From the NCBI GenBank assembly GCA_025937785.1, contig JAICQQ010000010.1, positions 18,091 through 82,090 on the forward strand: a stretch of DNA of 64,000 bases, read 5' to 3'. The notes beneath the pieces were generated by a model. It had not been told where the DNA came from, ran no database searches, and was given only the letters and a program-made list of their open reading frames with translations. Shown here one piece after another: positions 17,130-26,888 of this stretch; the stretch's first letter is position 1, and the number at the start of each line of letters is the position of its first letter. The DNA is from Polyangiaceae bacterium (GTDB lineage Bacteria; Myxococcota_A; Polyangia; Polyangiales; Polyangiaceae). Position numbers and translations under genes: made by a program.

Positions 17130-19073
17130 GTGAGCGGTAGGTTGAACTTGGCAGCGCTCAGACGCAGCGCGCGATGGACCGGGATCCGCTCACGCCTAGG
17201 GGACGGGATCCGACGTGGGGTTGTGTCGCTGCCTGTCGTCCTGGTCTACGGGGTCGGGGCGCTGACATTCATCAAAGTGGGACAACCGTCAGGCAAGGTC
17301 CAATTCTGGCTGGGTTTGGCTGGGGGTCTGCTGATGCTGGCCTGGGCGGTTCTGGTGCTCGGTAGCCTGCTCAGGCGCCGGCCGCGAGGGCATGGGGCGC
17401 TGCTCCTCGATCGGCATCACCAGCTCGACGGCCGCCTCGCCAACGCCTTGGAGTTCTCCGATCTCCCTGCCGACCAGCAGTCACCCCTGATGCGGGTTGC
17501 GATCTCCGACGCCCTGGAGCGCATCCAAAAGCTGTCACCCCGTCGAGCTGCACCATTTCCGATGCCCCGCGAGCTAGGCATCGTCGCGCTGCTCACGGTC
17601 GGGCTGGTGGGGGTAGCGCTGCTCGAAGTGCGGGTACTCCGCTACGTTCCTCCGCCAGCGAACAATTTCAAGCCGATGGTGATGACAGGGGACGACCTCG
17701 AGTTGTTCCGTGACCTGGCAACCGAGCTCCAGAACCAGGGGGATGACCCGGAAACGCTGGCAGCCGTGCGGCGGTTCAATCAGCTGATCGAAGACATTTC
17801 ACAGCGCCGGCTCGAACGGCGCGAAGTCTTCCAGCGCTTGGCGAACCTGGAACGAGACCTGACCAAGGCTGGCGAGGCGGAGCGTGAGGCGACCGAAGAG
17901 GGTTTGGAGGGGCTTGCCCGTGAGCTCGACAAGGCGGATCTTTCCAAGCCGGTAGCAGACGCCCTGAAAGAGAAGCGGCTGGCCGACGCCGAGAAGGCGA
18001 TGCAAGAGCTCGCCGAAAAGCTCAAGAACAAGCGGCAGCCTCCAAGCAAGGCGCAGCTCGAACGACTGCGGAAATCGTTGGAACGCGCCAGCAAAGCGAG
18101 CAACGAGCGGTCGCAGTCGTTGCTCGAGCAAAAGGACGAGCTCGAGAAGGAAAAGAAGCGGCTGCTCGACAAGAAGAAGAAGGGCGAAGAGCTGAGCAAG
18201 AGCGAGCAGAAAAAGCTCGACCAGCTCGAACGGCAGCTCGAACGGCTCGATCGCGAGAAACAGAAGAGCGAGCGCGCTCAAAAGCAGATGTCGGAGCTCG
18301 ACAAGAAGCTGGCCGAGGCGGCGCGCGATCTGATGCAGGCGCAGGGGCAGGACTCGAGCGCCGAGGACCTTCAGCAAGCGGCCGAGGACCTGAATCGAAT
18401 GGCCAAGAAGGAAATGACCGAGCAGCAGAAGCAAGAGCTGCTCAAGCGCCTGCAAGAGATGCGAGAGATCCTGCGCCAGCAGGGCGCCGGCGGTCAAAAA
18501 CGCATGCAGCGCATGATGCGGTTCGGTCAGCGCGCGCGCGGTCAATCAGGACAACCCGGCGGCGAGCAGCCCGGCGAGGGGCAAGGTCAGGGTGAAGGCA
18601 AAGGCGGGGGCCAGGGCCAAGGACACGGGCAATCCCCCGGCGAGGTGACACCGATGCTGGTCCCGGGTAAGGGAGGCGGCGAGATCCCCATGGCCGGTGA
18701 AGGGGCGGGCCAGGGCCAGGGTCCGGGTCAGGGTCAGGGTCAAGGCCAAGGCGCCGAGCAGCCCGGGGGCGGCGGTGGAAAGGGCGGCAAACAGTGGGGC
18801 ACGGGCCACGACGATAAGCTCGCGGGCGAAGGCACGGACCTGAAGGGGCAGACCAAGGACGTGGTTGCCGCCGGGGCCGATACGGGACAAGGCAACGCGT
18901 CGAGCGAAGTGATCTACGGTGCAGCGCAGCGAGGGTTCGTGGGGCGCGGGTACCAAAAGGTGTACACGGACTACCAGACGGTCGCGGAACGCGTGATGAA
19001 CCAGGACGAGATCCCACCGGGATACCGTTTCTACGTGCGCCGCTACTTCCAACTGATACGGCCACGGGAGTGA
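17130..19073 (+). CDS. Membrane coiled-coil protein heading MoxR/vWA operon
   Basis: 647 residues from a GTG with AAGGAG upstream. Two adjacent membrane helices (about 30-50, 55-80) and a third near 150-170 precede a long, highly charged coiled coil (about 200-460, many LEKEKK, LERQLERLD heptads). A Gly/Gln-rich low-complexity stretch follows (about 470-560, GQGQGQ), with a conserved-looking C-terminus (YQKVYTDYQTVAERVMN..IPPGYRFYVRRYF). It resembles the DUF4175-like partners found next to MoxR/DUF58/vWA genes, though I cannot confirm the family. It ends 4 bases before moxR and likely forms a membrane platform for that system. Confidence 0.8.
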   Translation: MSGRLNLAALRRSARWTGIRSRLGDGIRRGVVSLPVVLVYGVGALTFIKVGQPSGKVQFWLGLAGGLLMLAWAVLVLGSLLRRRPRGHGALLLDRHHQLDGRLANALEFSDLPADQQSPLMRVAISDALERIQKLSPRRAAPFPMPRELGIVALLTVGLVGVALLEVRVLRYVPPPANNFKPMVMTGDDLELFRDLATELQNQGDDPETLAAVRRFNQLIEDISQRRLERREVFQRLANLERDLTKAGEAEREATEEGLEGLARELDKADLSKPVADALKEKRLADAEKAMQELAEKLKNKRQPPSKAQLERLRKSLERASKASNERSQSLLEQKDELEKEKKRLLDKKKKGEELSKSEQKKLDQLERQLERLDREKQKSERAQKQMSELDKKLAEAARDLMQAQGQDSSAEDLQQAAEDLNRMAKKEMTEQQKQELLKRLQEMREILRQQGAGGQKRMQRMMRFGQRARGQSGQPGGEQPGEGQGQGEGKGGGQGQGHGQSPGEVTPMLVPGKGGGEIPMAGEGAGQGQGPGQGQGQGQGAEQPGGGGGKGGKQWGTGHDDKLAGEGTDLKGQTKDVVAAGADTGQGNASSEVIYGAAQRGFVGRGYQKVYTDYQTVAERVMNQDEIPPGYRFYVRRYFQLIRPRE

Positions 19074-19077
19074 CACA

Positions 19078-20079
19078 ATGGATGAAACGGAACGGGCACA
19101 AAAGAGCGTCGAGCGCTTTCAGAAGCAGGTAGGCGTACTGCGCGAAGAGATCGGTCGTGTCATCGTGGGCAATCGGGGGGTGGTCGACGGTGTGCTCACC
19201 TGCATGCTCGCCGGCTCGCACGCGCTGCTGGAGGGCGTTCCCGGTTTGGGTAAGACCATGCTGGTGCGCACGCTCGCCGAAGCGGTGGGCTTGGACTTTT
19301 CGCGCATCCAGTTCACGCCCGACCTGATGCCCGCGGATATCATCGGCACCACCGTGATCGAAGAAACGGCAACCGGAGCCCAGCGCTTCGAGTTCAGGAA
19401 GGGCCCCGTGTTCGCCAACATCGTGCTGGCCGACGAAGTGAACCGCGCCACGCCGAAGACGCAGAGCGCTCTGCTCGAGGCGATGCAAGAGCACCGCGTC
19501 ACGGTGGGCACCAAGACCTATCAGATCGAAGAGCCGTACTTCGTGATGGCGACGCAGAACCCCCTGGAGATGGAAGGCACCTACCCGTTGCCCGAAGCGC
19601 AGCTCGATCGCTTCTTCTTCAAGTTGCAGGTCCCCTTTCCGACTCGGGAAGAGCTGCACACGATCATCGATCGCACCACGACCGCGCACCACGTCGAGGT
19701 GAAGCCCGTGGTGAGTCGCGCCGACATCCTCGAGATGCAAGAGATCGCGCGCAGCGTTCCCGTCGCGCGCTCGGTGCAAGACTATGCGATTCGCGTGCTC
19801 GAAGCGACCCACCCGGACCACGCCGAAGCCACCGAACGCGTCAGGCGCTTCGTGCGCACCGGCGCCTCTCCGCGTGGCGCTCAGGCGATGCTGCTCGCAT
19901 CGAAGATTCGAGCTTTGCTCGAGGGCCGCTTCGCGCCCTCGATCGACGACGTGCGCACGGTAAGCACGCCGGCCCTGCGTCACCGGATCTTGCTGAACTT
20001 CGAGGGCGAGGCCGAGGGCATCAGCGCCGACGCCGTGATTGACGAGATCCTCGAGCAAACGCCGGAATCGAAGGCTTAG
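19078..20079 (+). CDS. MoxR-family AAA+ ATPase
   Basis: 333 residues. Walker A is GVPGLGKTMLVR (about 46-57) and Walker B is IVLADEVNRATPKTQSALLEAMQE. Sensor 1 is FVMATQNPLEMEGTYPLPEAQLDRF, and an arginine-rich lid follows. MoxR proteins act as chaperones for maturation or complex assembly, typically with DUF58 and vWA partners, which follow here directly. GGAG lies just ahead of the ATG. The gene is complete and of usual length. Confidence 0.94.
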   Translation: MDETERAQKSVERFQKQVGVLREEIGRVIVGNRGVVDGVLTCMLAGSHALLEGVPGLGKTMLVRTLAEAVGLDFSRIQFTPDLMPADIIGTTVIEETATGAQRFEFRKGPVFANIVLADEVNRATPKTQSALLEAMQEHRVTVGTKTYQIEEPYFVMATQNPLEMEGTYPLPEAQLDRFFFKLQVPFPTREELHTIIDRTTTAHHVEVKPVVSRADILEMQEIARSVPVARSVQDYAIRVLEATHPDHAEATERVRRFVRTGASPRGAQAMLLASKIRALLEGRFAPSIDDVRTVSTPALRHRILLNFEGEAEGISADAVIDEILEQTPESKA

Positions 20080-20084
20080 CCCTG

Positions 20085-21035
20085 ATGGGCGTTCTCGATC
20101 TGTTCAAGCGGGCCACGAGCCCGGTGTCGCGGCGCTTCTCGTACCGCCCGCCGCCGACGCAGGAGCTGTTCGACGACGAGTTCCAGCGCAAGTTGGAAAT
20201 GCTGGCGCTGGTGAGCCGCAAGGTGTTCGCCGGTCGCATGCGCGCCGAGCGGCGCACTAAAAAGAAGGGCAGCGGTGTCGAATTCGCCGACCATCGCAAC
20301 TACGCCGAGGGCGATGACTTTCGCTACGTCGACTGGAACATCTACCAGCGCTTCGGCAAGCTCTTGGTGCGCCTCTACGAGGAAGAGGAAGATCTCAGCA
20401 TCTATCTGATCGTGGATTGCTCGAGCTCGATGGCCTTCGGCGACTCGAAGAAGTTCGACCATGCGCGACGCCTGTGCGCGGCGCTCGCCTACGTGGGCCT
20501 GGCCAACCTCGATCGCGTGACGATCGTCGGGGTCTCCGACGGCGAACTGGTGCGCATGCCGCCGACCCGAGGCAAGGGCCGCATCTTCAAGGTGCTGAAC
20601 TTCTTGCGCCAGCTCGAGGCCAGCGGTACCACCGAGCTCGCCGAGACGCTCAGGATGTTCGTGGCGCAACACAAGCGGCGCGGGCTCGCGGTGCTCATCA
20701 GCGATCTCTACGATCCTGCGGGCTTCGAGGGTGGCATCAACATGTTGCGCTTCAACAAGTTCGAGCCCTTCGTGCTGCACATCGTTGACAATCGCGAGGC
20801 GCGACCCGATTTGAAGGGGGACATCCGGATTTACGATTGCGAGACGGGTGACGAACGCGAGTTGACGGTGACGGCGCAGATGCTCGAGAAGATCAGCGAA
20901 GCCTGGCGGCAGTACCGCGAGAGCATCGAGCGCTTCTGCGCCTCGCGACAGGTGTCGTACTTCGCTGCGCCCGTCGACATCCCGTTCGAAGAGTTGGTCC
21001 TGCAAGTGTTTCGTCGCGGAGGGTTTTTGCGCTGA
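20085..21035 (+). CDS. DUF58 domain protein with vWA-like MIDAS motif
   Basis: 316 residues. The DUF58 hallmark HRNYAEGDDFRYVDWNIYQR lies at about 67-86. It is followed by a vWA-type fold with the metal-ion-dependent adhesion motif DCSSSM (about 111-116), and ISDLYDPAGFEGG downstream. No membrane helix is present, so it is probably a cytosolic adaptor between the MoxR ATPase and the membrane vWA proteins. It begins 5 bases after moxR, and its last base is the first base of the next gene. Confidence 0.9.
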   Translation: MGVLDLFKRATSPVSRRFSYRPPPTQELFDDEFQRKLEMLALVSRKVFAGRMRAERRTKKKGSGVEFADHRNYAEGDDFRYVDWNIYQRFGKLLVRLYEEEEDLSIYLIVDCSSSMAFGDSKKFDHARRLCAALAYVGLANLDRVTIVGVSDGELVRMPPTRGKGRIFKVLNFLRQLEASGTTELAETLRMFVAQHKRRGLAVLISDLYDPAGFEGGINMLRFNKFEPFVLHIVDNREARPDLKGDIRIYDCETGDERELTVTAQMLEKISEAWRQYRESIERFCASRQVSYFAAPVDIPFEELVLQVFRRGGFLR

Positions 21036-22912
21036 TGCATCTGGCTGGTCTGCCGCTCGCCACGCTGCTCACCCTCGGCGCCGTGTTCGGTACGCTGATC
21101 GTGGGGCTGTACATCCTGAAGCTCCGCCGCCGGCCCGTGGCCGTGCCCTTCTCGCGTATTTGGCAGCAGGTGCTGCGCGACAAGGAAGCGACGTCGCTAT
21201 TCTCCCAGCTGAAGCGGCTGCTCTCGTTGCTGCTACAGCTGGCCCTGGTCGCGCTGTTGCTCTTGGCCCTGGGTGACCCGCGGACCAAGCAGAACCTGGT
21301 CGAGGGTCGCAACCTGGTGGTGCTGATCGATGCCAGCGCCTCGATGAAAGCCACGGACGTCGCGCCGACACGGCTCGACGTGGCCAAGGCCGAAGTGACG
21401 CGCATGATCGAAGGTCTCGGCGGGTCGGACCGCATGCTGATCGCCCAGATGGATGCCTCGATCCGCCCCCTCTCGACCATGACCAACGAGGTCGCCGATC
21501 TAAAGCACGGGCTCGATCAGGTCGCGGCATCGGATACGCGCGCCGACTTCTTGCGCGCGCTGAGCTTCGGGGTCGATTCGCTGCGCGGGCTGGGCAAGGC
21601 CGAAATCGTGGTCGTCAGCGACGGCGCGCTGGGTGACTTGGACCGTATCAACCGCCAGCTCGATCTGTCGAAGGTGGCGCTCAGCTACGTGAAGGTCGGC
21701 AAGTCCGCACGCAACGTCGCCATCACCGAGTTCTCGGTACGCCGCTACCCTCTCGACAAGTCGCGCTACGAGGTGATGCTGGAGCTGACGAACACGAACG
21801 ACAAGCCAGTCAACACCGAGCTCACGCTGCTCGGCGACGGCAACATCGTCGACGTGACGCAGCTGTCGCTCAAGCCGAAAGAGAGCCTGCAGCGCTTCTA
21901 CAAGGATCTCGCGGGCGCCAGCCACACGCTCGAAGCGACTATCAAGATGACGGACGGCAAGCCCGACGAGCTGCCCGCCGACAATCATGTCTACGCGTTG
22001 ATGCCCGAGCGCCGCCGCGCACGTGTGCTGGTGGTGACCGCCGGCAATACGTACTTGGAGGCGGCGCTGTTGCTCGACGAGTACCTCGACGTGGAGGTGA
22101 TCGCACCCGAGAAGTACCCGCCGGCCGAAAAGTTCGACGTCACGATCTACGACGCCGTGGCGCCGCCGCACGACCCGCGCACCGGGCCAGCCCTGTACCT
22201 GGCGCCACCGGCGCAAGGCAGCCCGGTCGAGCTCGGCAAGCCGATCGACATGTTCGGTTTCGACACTTGGGACAAGAAGTCGCCGCTCTTGCGCTGGATG
22301 GAACTCGGGGACATTCAGGTGGCCAAGGGGCACACCTTCAAGCCGGACAAAGAGCAGAAGGTCGTGGGCGCCAGCGAGCTCGGGCCCATCTTGGTTTCGG
22401 GCAGTCGATCGGGCCAGCGCTACGTCGCCATGAGCTTCGATCCGCGCGACAGCGACTTCGTACTGCGCGTCGGTTGGCCGCTGTTCATCCTCAACACCGT
22501 CAACGCCTTCGTCGAGGAAGACAGCTCGTACATCTCGTCGTTCCGCACGGGTGAGGTGTGGCGCGTGCCCGCGCCCAGCACGACCGACGTAGCCACGTTG
22601 ACCGAGCCCGGTGGCAAGCGCCGGTCGGTACCCGTGAAAGAAGGGCGCGCCTTCTACCTGGGTGAACACGCGGGTTTCTATCAGCTCGAGGCCGCGGACG
22701 CGCCGCCGATCCGGTTTGCGGCCAACCTCTCCGACATCGAAGAGAGCCACATCGAACCGGCCACCAAACTGGAGATCGGGAAGGTGAAGGCCGGCGCGCT
22801 GGGCGAGTTCAAGGTCGGCGTCCGGCGTGAGATCTGGCTGTATCTCTTGCTCGCGGTCATCGGTGTGTCACTGATCGAGTGGCTGACCTACCATCGCAGG
22901 TGGACGGTGTGA
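21035..22912 (+). CDS. BatA-type membrane protein with vWA domain
   Basis: 625 residues. The N-terminal BatA-like region has membrane helices at about 5-30 and 60-80 with the basic segment LKLRRRPVAVPFSRIWQ between them. A vWA domain follows (MIDAS VLIDASASM at about 100). Beyond it is a periplasmic beta-rich region and a glutamine-amidotransferase-like fold segment (PERRRARVLVVTAGNTYLEAA). The last membrane helix lies near the C-terminus (YLLLAVIGVSLIEWLTY). The N-terminal helices and final helix put both vWA and middle domains outside the cytoplasm or in the periplasm. It overlaps the next gene by 4 bases. Confidence 0.88.
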   Translation: MHLAGLPLATLLTLGAVFGTLIVGLYILKLRRRPVAVPFSRIWQQVLRDKEATSLFSQLKRLLSLLLQLALVALLLLALGDPRTKQNLVEGRNLVVLIDASASMKATDVAPTRLDVAKAEVTRMIEGLGGSDRMLIAQMDASIRPLSTMTNEVADLKHGLDQVAASDTRADFLRALSFGVDSLRGLGKAEIVVVSDGALGDLDRINRQLDLSKVALSYVKVGKSARNVAITEFSVRRYPLDKSRYEVMLELTNTNDKPVNTELTLLGDGNIVDVTQLSLKPKESLQRFYKDLAGASHTLEATIKMTDGKPDELPADNHVYALMPERRRARVLVVTAGNTYLEAALLLDEYLDVEVIAPEKYPPAEKFDVTIYDAVAPPHDPRTGPALYLAPPAQGSPVELGKPIDMFGFDTWDKKSPLLRWMELGDIQVAKGHTFKPDKEQKVVGASELGPILVSGSRSGQRYVAMSFDPRDSDFVLRVGWPLFILNTVNAFVEEDSSYISSFRTGEVWRVPAPSTTDVATLTEPGGKRRSVPVKEGRAFYLGEHAGFYQLEAADAPPIRFAANLSDIEESHIEPATKLEIGKVKAGALGEFKVGVRREIWLYLLLAVIGVSLIEWLTYHRRWTV

Positions 22913-25770
22913 GCGCTCGCATTCGACAACTTCTGTGGGTCGCCTTCCTGGTGGCGCTGGCGGGCGGGCTCTTCGTGGCCTTCCAGCATTTCGTGCTGGG
23001 CGCTCCGGCTGCGATGTTCAAATGGGACGAGGGCGGCAAGTCGTACGAGCTGCTCGAGCCGCGAGCGCTCGGCGTGCTCTTGGTGCTGCCCGTCTTGCTG
23101 TTCGTGCTCGGCCGCTCACTCGCCGATCTGCCGTGGCCGCAGCGCGTGTTGTCGGTGCTGCTGCGTCTCGCCTTCTTGGCGCTGCTGGGGTTGGGGCTGG
23201 CCCGACTGGTGCGCACGGCGGAGACGCGCAAGGTGTGCACTGTGGTGTTGGTCGACGTCAGCGACTCCGTGCCCGCACCGGCGCTCGACGACGCCAAGCA
23301 AGAAATCCTGCGTCTTTACGGCGCGAAGGCCGAGGACGACCTGCTCAGGGTGGTCAGCTTCGCCAAACGCCCCCGGCTCGTCGAGATCGGGGAGCAAGCC
23401 GGCGTGCCGCCCAGCGTGAAGATCGAGCGGCACCAGGTCGAGAAGCAGGACGAGCTCACCGGCGCGAAGCCAGGTGCGGGCTCGGACTTGCAGGCCGCGC
23501 TCCAGCTCGCCTACGGCTTGTTTCCCCACGGCTACCTGAAGCGCGTCGTGCTGTTCACCGACGGCGTCGAGACCGACGGCGACCTGCTCGCCGAGGTCAA
23601 CCGCGCGAAGAGCCTCGGCGCCAAACTTTACACCGTCCCCTACCGCCGCCCCGCTCCGGGCGAAGTGGCGTTGCGATCGCTCAAAGCGCCCGACAAGGTC
23701 GACATCGGGCAGCCCTTCGACCTGGTGGCTCAGGTTTATGCCAGCCGCGAAACGAAGGCGCGGGCGCGGCTCTACCAAGGCGAGACGCTGAACGGTCTCG
23801 ACGGCGTGCGCGAGATCGCGCTCCAGCCGGGCGAGAACGAGGTCAAGTTCCAGAGCGTGGTGCGCGTGGGCGGCGAGGTCACCTACGCGCTCAAGCTGGA
23901 CCAGCTGGGGACGGATACCTTCAGCGAGAACAACGCGTTCTCGGTTACTGTCGACGTCCCGGGTCGCCCCCAAGTGCTCTACATCGAGGGGCAACCGGCG
24001 CGCGCCAGCTATCTCTTGAGTGCCCTCAGCGCGCAGCAGTTCGACGTGGACGTGCGCGCGCCCGCGGCCTTCCCCGGCAGCATCAAAGAGCTCGAGCGCT
24101 ACAACTTCTTCATTCTTTCCGACGTACCGCGCGAGCAGGTCGACATCTCCGGTCAGCAGCTCGTGGAGCAGTACCTGCGCGATCTCGGGGGCGGCTTCTT
24201 GTTCGCCGGTGGCGAGGCAGGTTACGGCCTCGGCGGCTGGGCACACACCACCATGGAGCGGATCCTGCCCGTCCGCATGGACGCCGAGCGCCGCAAGGAA
24301 ACCCCCAGCGTTGCCATGGTGCTCGTGATCGACCGCTCGGGATCGATGACGGGCTTGCCGATGGAAATGGCAAAAGCCGCGTGCAAAGCCACGGTGAGCA
24401 CGCTGAAAGGTGACGATCTCATCGAGATCATCGCCTTCGATTCGGCGCCGACGCGCTACGTGAAGATGCAACCGTCGCGCTATCGTTCACGCATCCAGAA
24501 CGAGATCGCGCGGATCCAACCGGGTGGCGGCACCGAGATCTTCCGAGCCCTCGACATGGCCTACCAGGACATCTCGGTGGTGGCGGCCCGCAAGAAGCAC
24601 GTAATCTTGCTGACCGACGGCAATGCCGCCACGCAGGGCATCCGAGACTTGGTGTCCGCCATGATCGCGGAGTCGATCACCGTCACGACCGTCGGCCTCG
24701 GCTCGCAGGTGAACGCCGAGCTGCTGCGCATGATCTCCGACACCGGTGGTGGGCGCTTTCACCAGGTCCCCGATCCGCAGAGCCTCCCGAAAATCTTCAC
24801 GCGCGAAACCGAGCTCATCGCGCGTCAGGCCGCGGTCGAAGAATGGTTCCCCGTCGAGCAGACCGCCCCTGCGGACTTTCTGAAGGGCATCGCCATCTCG
24901 AGCGCTCCCCTGCTGCACGGCTACGTGGCGACTCAGATGAAGGCGCCGCCGGCGCAGCAGATCCTCGCGAGCGATCGGGGTGAACCCATCCTGGCGCGCT
25001 GGCGCGTCGGGCTCGGCTGGTCCTTGGCCTGGACCAGCGACGTGAAGAACTTGTGGGCGGTCGACTGGCTGCGCTGGGCAGGCTTTTCGAAGTTCTGGGG
25101 CCAGCTCGTGCGCGAGCACATGCGTCAGAAGCACCGACGTGAGCTCGATATGCAGACCGAGGTGGTGGGCGGGCGCGTCCACGCAGTCGTCGACGCGTTC
25201 ACCGTGGACGAACGCTTCGACAATTCGATCGAATCGAAGCTTTACGTCACCGGGCCGGCGCCCAAAGGCGAAACGAAAGAGTTCGCCATGCGACAGACCG
25301 CGCCCGGTCGCTACGAGTCCGACTTCGAGCTCGACAACTACGGTTCGTTCCTGCTGCGCGCCGAACACCAGAAAGCCCAAGACGACGGCTCGCTCCGCTC
25401 GGTCGGTGTGAGCTACGGCCACGTCTCGAACCCCTACCCGCGCGAGTACGCCAGCTTCGAGCCCGACCTCGACAAACTCCGCCGCGCCGCCAAGGTCGGC
25501 GGCGGCGCAATGGACCCCGAGCCCAAGAGCGTGTTCGCCCCCGGCGACGAAAAGATCATCAGCTACGAGAAGCTGCAGAATTGGTTCATCTTGGCCGCCA
25601 TCGTCGTGTACCTGTTCGACCTGCTCGTCCGCCGCGTGCGCCTCTTCGATCGCAAGTTCCTGCCGAAGAAGCGACGCCGCGGAGCCGGGGCCTCGTTGCC
25701 GCCGCCAGGACGCGGGGGCTCGGTGCCGCCCCCGAGCCGTCGCTCTTCGTTGCCTCCGTCGACGGCTTGA
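22909..25770 (+). CDS. Large membrane protein with two vWA domains and amidotransferase-like fold
   Basis: 953 residues from the GTG at 22909, whose TG is shared with the preceding stop (GTGA). Longer in-frame starts at 22879 and 22900 exist. Helices at about 5-30, 50-70 and 85-105 are followed by a first vWA (VVLVDVSDSV). A GATase1-like segment follows (RPQVLYIEGQPARASYLLSAL...GGFLFAGGEAGYGLGGW), then a second, canonical vWA (MVLVIDRSGSM, and later ILLTDGNAATQG). A late helix is ILAAIVVYLFDLLV. The C-terminal 50 residues are basic and Pro/Ser-rich. It closes the MoxR operon. Mosaic vWA/GATase proteins of this kind are found with MoxR in several phyla; the substrate is unknown. Confidence 0.88.
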   Translation: MSARIRQLLWVAFLVALAGGLFVAFQHFVLGAPAAMFKWDEGGKSYELLEPRALGVLLVLPVLLFVLGRSLADLPWPQRVLSVLLRLAFLALLGLGLARLVRTAETRKVCTVVLVDVSDSVPAPALDDAKQEILRLYGAKAEDDLLRVVSFAKRPRLVEIGEQAGVPPSVKIERHQVEKQDELTGAKPGAGSDLQAALQLAYGLFPHGYLKRVVLFTDGVETDGDLLAEVNRAKSLGAKLYTVPYRRPAPGEVALRSLKAPDKVDIGQPFDLVAQVYASRETKARARLYQGETLNGLDGVREIALQPGENEVKFQSVVRVGGEVTYALKLDQLGTDTFSENNAFSVTVDVPGRPQVLYIEGQPARASYLLSALSAQQFDVDVRAPAAFPGSIKELERYNFFILSDVPREQVDISGQQLVEQYLRDLGGGFLFAGGEAGYGLGGWAHTTMERILPVRMDAERRKETPSVAMVLVIDRSGSMTGLPMEMAKAACKATVSTLKGDDLIEIIAFDSAPTRYVKMQPSRYRSRIQNEIARIQPGGGTEIFRALDMAYQDISVVAARKKHVILLTDGNAATQGIRDLVSAMIAESITVTTVGLGSQVNAELLRMISDTGGGRFHQVPDPQSLPKIFTRETELIARQAAVEEWFPVEQTAPADFLKGIAISSAPLLHGYVATQMKAPPAQQILASDRGEPILARWRVGLGWSLAWTSDVKNLWAVDWLRWAGFSKFWGQLVREHMRQKHRRELDMQTEVVGGRVHAVVDAFTVDERFDNSIESKLYVTGPAPKGETKEFAMRQTAPGRYESDFELDNYGSFLLRAEHQKAQDDGSLRSVGVSYGHVSNPYPREYASFEPDLDKLRRAAKVGGGAMDPEPKSVFAPGDEKIISYEKLQNWFILAAIVVYLFDLLVRRVRLFDRKFLPKKRRRGAGASLPPPGRGGSVPPPSRRSSLPPSTA

Positions 25771-25877
25771 TATCTTCGGCGGTCGTCCACCACCAGGCGT
25801 GTGATTTCTCCCGCGCGATTCGCGCTCTGGAAGGAATCGTCGGCATGTCTCCGGGCCGCTCGGACGACAGAGCTGAC

Positions 25878-26006
25878 ATGAAGCGAATCCGCCACTCGCG
25901 CCCGATCTCTCTATTCGGCCTGCTGCTCCTCGTCACCTTCGGCCCAGCCGCCGCGTCAGCGCAGTGCGCGGTCGAGGTGCTCGAGGACTTCGAGGTCGAA
26001 AAGTGA
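25878..26006 (+). pseudogene. Short secreted ORF, probably a truncated gene remnant
   Basis: 42 codons with a convincing signal peptide (SLFGLLLLVTFGPAAASAQC) followed by only AVEVLEDFEVEK and a stop. The tail resembles the ILCEDFES and LVDDFEDG starts of the jelly-roll-like domains at 26889-28043 and 34279-34929. After a one-base shift the reading continues open for about 100 codons (VTVEDPHYEKLFEVDIDYVLRL...), so a frameshifted gene is likely. A genuine short secreted peptide is the alternative. The rest of 25771-26205 holds nothing else I can support. Confidence 0.45.
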
Positions 26007-26205
26007 CCGTCGAAGACCCTCACTACGAGAAATTGTTCGAGGTCGACATCGACTACGTCTTGCGCCTCGATCCAGTCCGCCTCAGGGCTGGCTTTCGTGC
26101 CGTGTCCACGGACCAGGACCAGCCCGAGCCGCGATCGTTGGGTGGGAGCTACGACCGCGCTGGTGGACCTGTTCGAACTGCCAGTGACTCGTCTCTGTTC
26201 GGCGT

Positions 26206-26712
26206 TCAACCGAAGAACGTGACGATGCTGAATGCTCCGAGGTCGAGGGGATCGCCGGGATTGCCATCCTGGGGCAGCGCCGGCTCGGAACAGCTGAACT
26301 CGATCGAGAAATAGGTCCACCCGAATTGTTCATCCACGGCGGTGTCGCTCGCCACTGCCGTGCACGCTTGCACGGGCGCATCCCAACGTTGCGGCACGTC
26401 GCCGTCCGGTACTTCGACCACCAGGCTCGTCAACGTCAGCTCACCGAGCGCCGGCTCCTCCGCAAGGTCCATCGAAACGCGGATCGCAACCTCCAGCGTG
26501 TTCGGGTGAAACGCGGAAACCGAGCTCGAGGTTCCGGTACCGGAGCAGGCAAACCCCGTATGCGTCACGCCTGGCAGCTGGAGCCCAACGTAGCAGTCGT
26601 GTCGAGCGAGCGCCGTCGCGGCCGGGTCCCCCCCAGCCGTGCCGCCGTCGTCGCCGGAACAGCCGATGAAGCACGCCAGGCAAGCGATCAGAGCACCTGC
26701 CAACCCTCGCAT
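26206..26712 (-). CDS. Small putative lipoprotein
   Basis: 168 residues from the ATG at 26712 (MRGLAGALIACLACFIGCSGDDGG), a compact lipoprotein signal with possible lipobox FIGC. An ATG at 26733 with AAGG upstream is an alternative start. The mature part is beta-rich, with four to five further cysteines likely forming disulphides (HDCYVGLQ, GFACSG, QACTAVA, EFSCSE). No family was recognised. The gene lies downstream of the lipoprotein/DUF1552 group on the same strand, with a 176-base gap. Confidence 0.7.
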   Translation of the reverse strand: MRGLAGALIACLACFIGCSGDDGGTAGGDPAATALARHDCYVGLQLPGVTHTGFACSGTGTSSSVSAFHPNTLEVAIRVSMDLAEEPALGELTLTSLVVEVPDGDVPQRWDAPVQACTAVASDTAVDEQFGWTYFSIEFSCSEPALPQDGNPGDPLDLGAFSIVTFFG

Positions 26713-26888
26713 CCCCGTCCCCTGGTCGATCATCACTTCGACCTTGGATGATAGGCTGCCCGCTCGACGCTTCGCCAAAGAATCGGCCAGTGCGGCCCAA
26801 TGAGTAACCGCGTGTGTGCCCCTGCGCGACCAGGTCGCACGTTCTGAGCGACCGATTCCAGTCTCTCGGTGCTAGGTGTCGCACGGCT

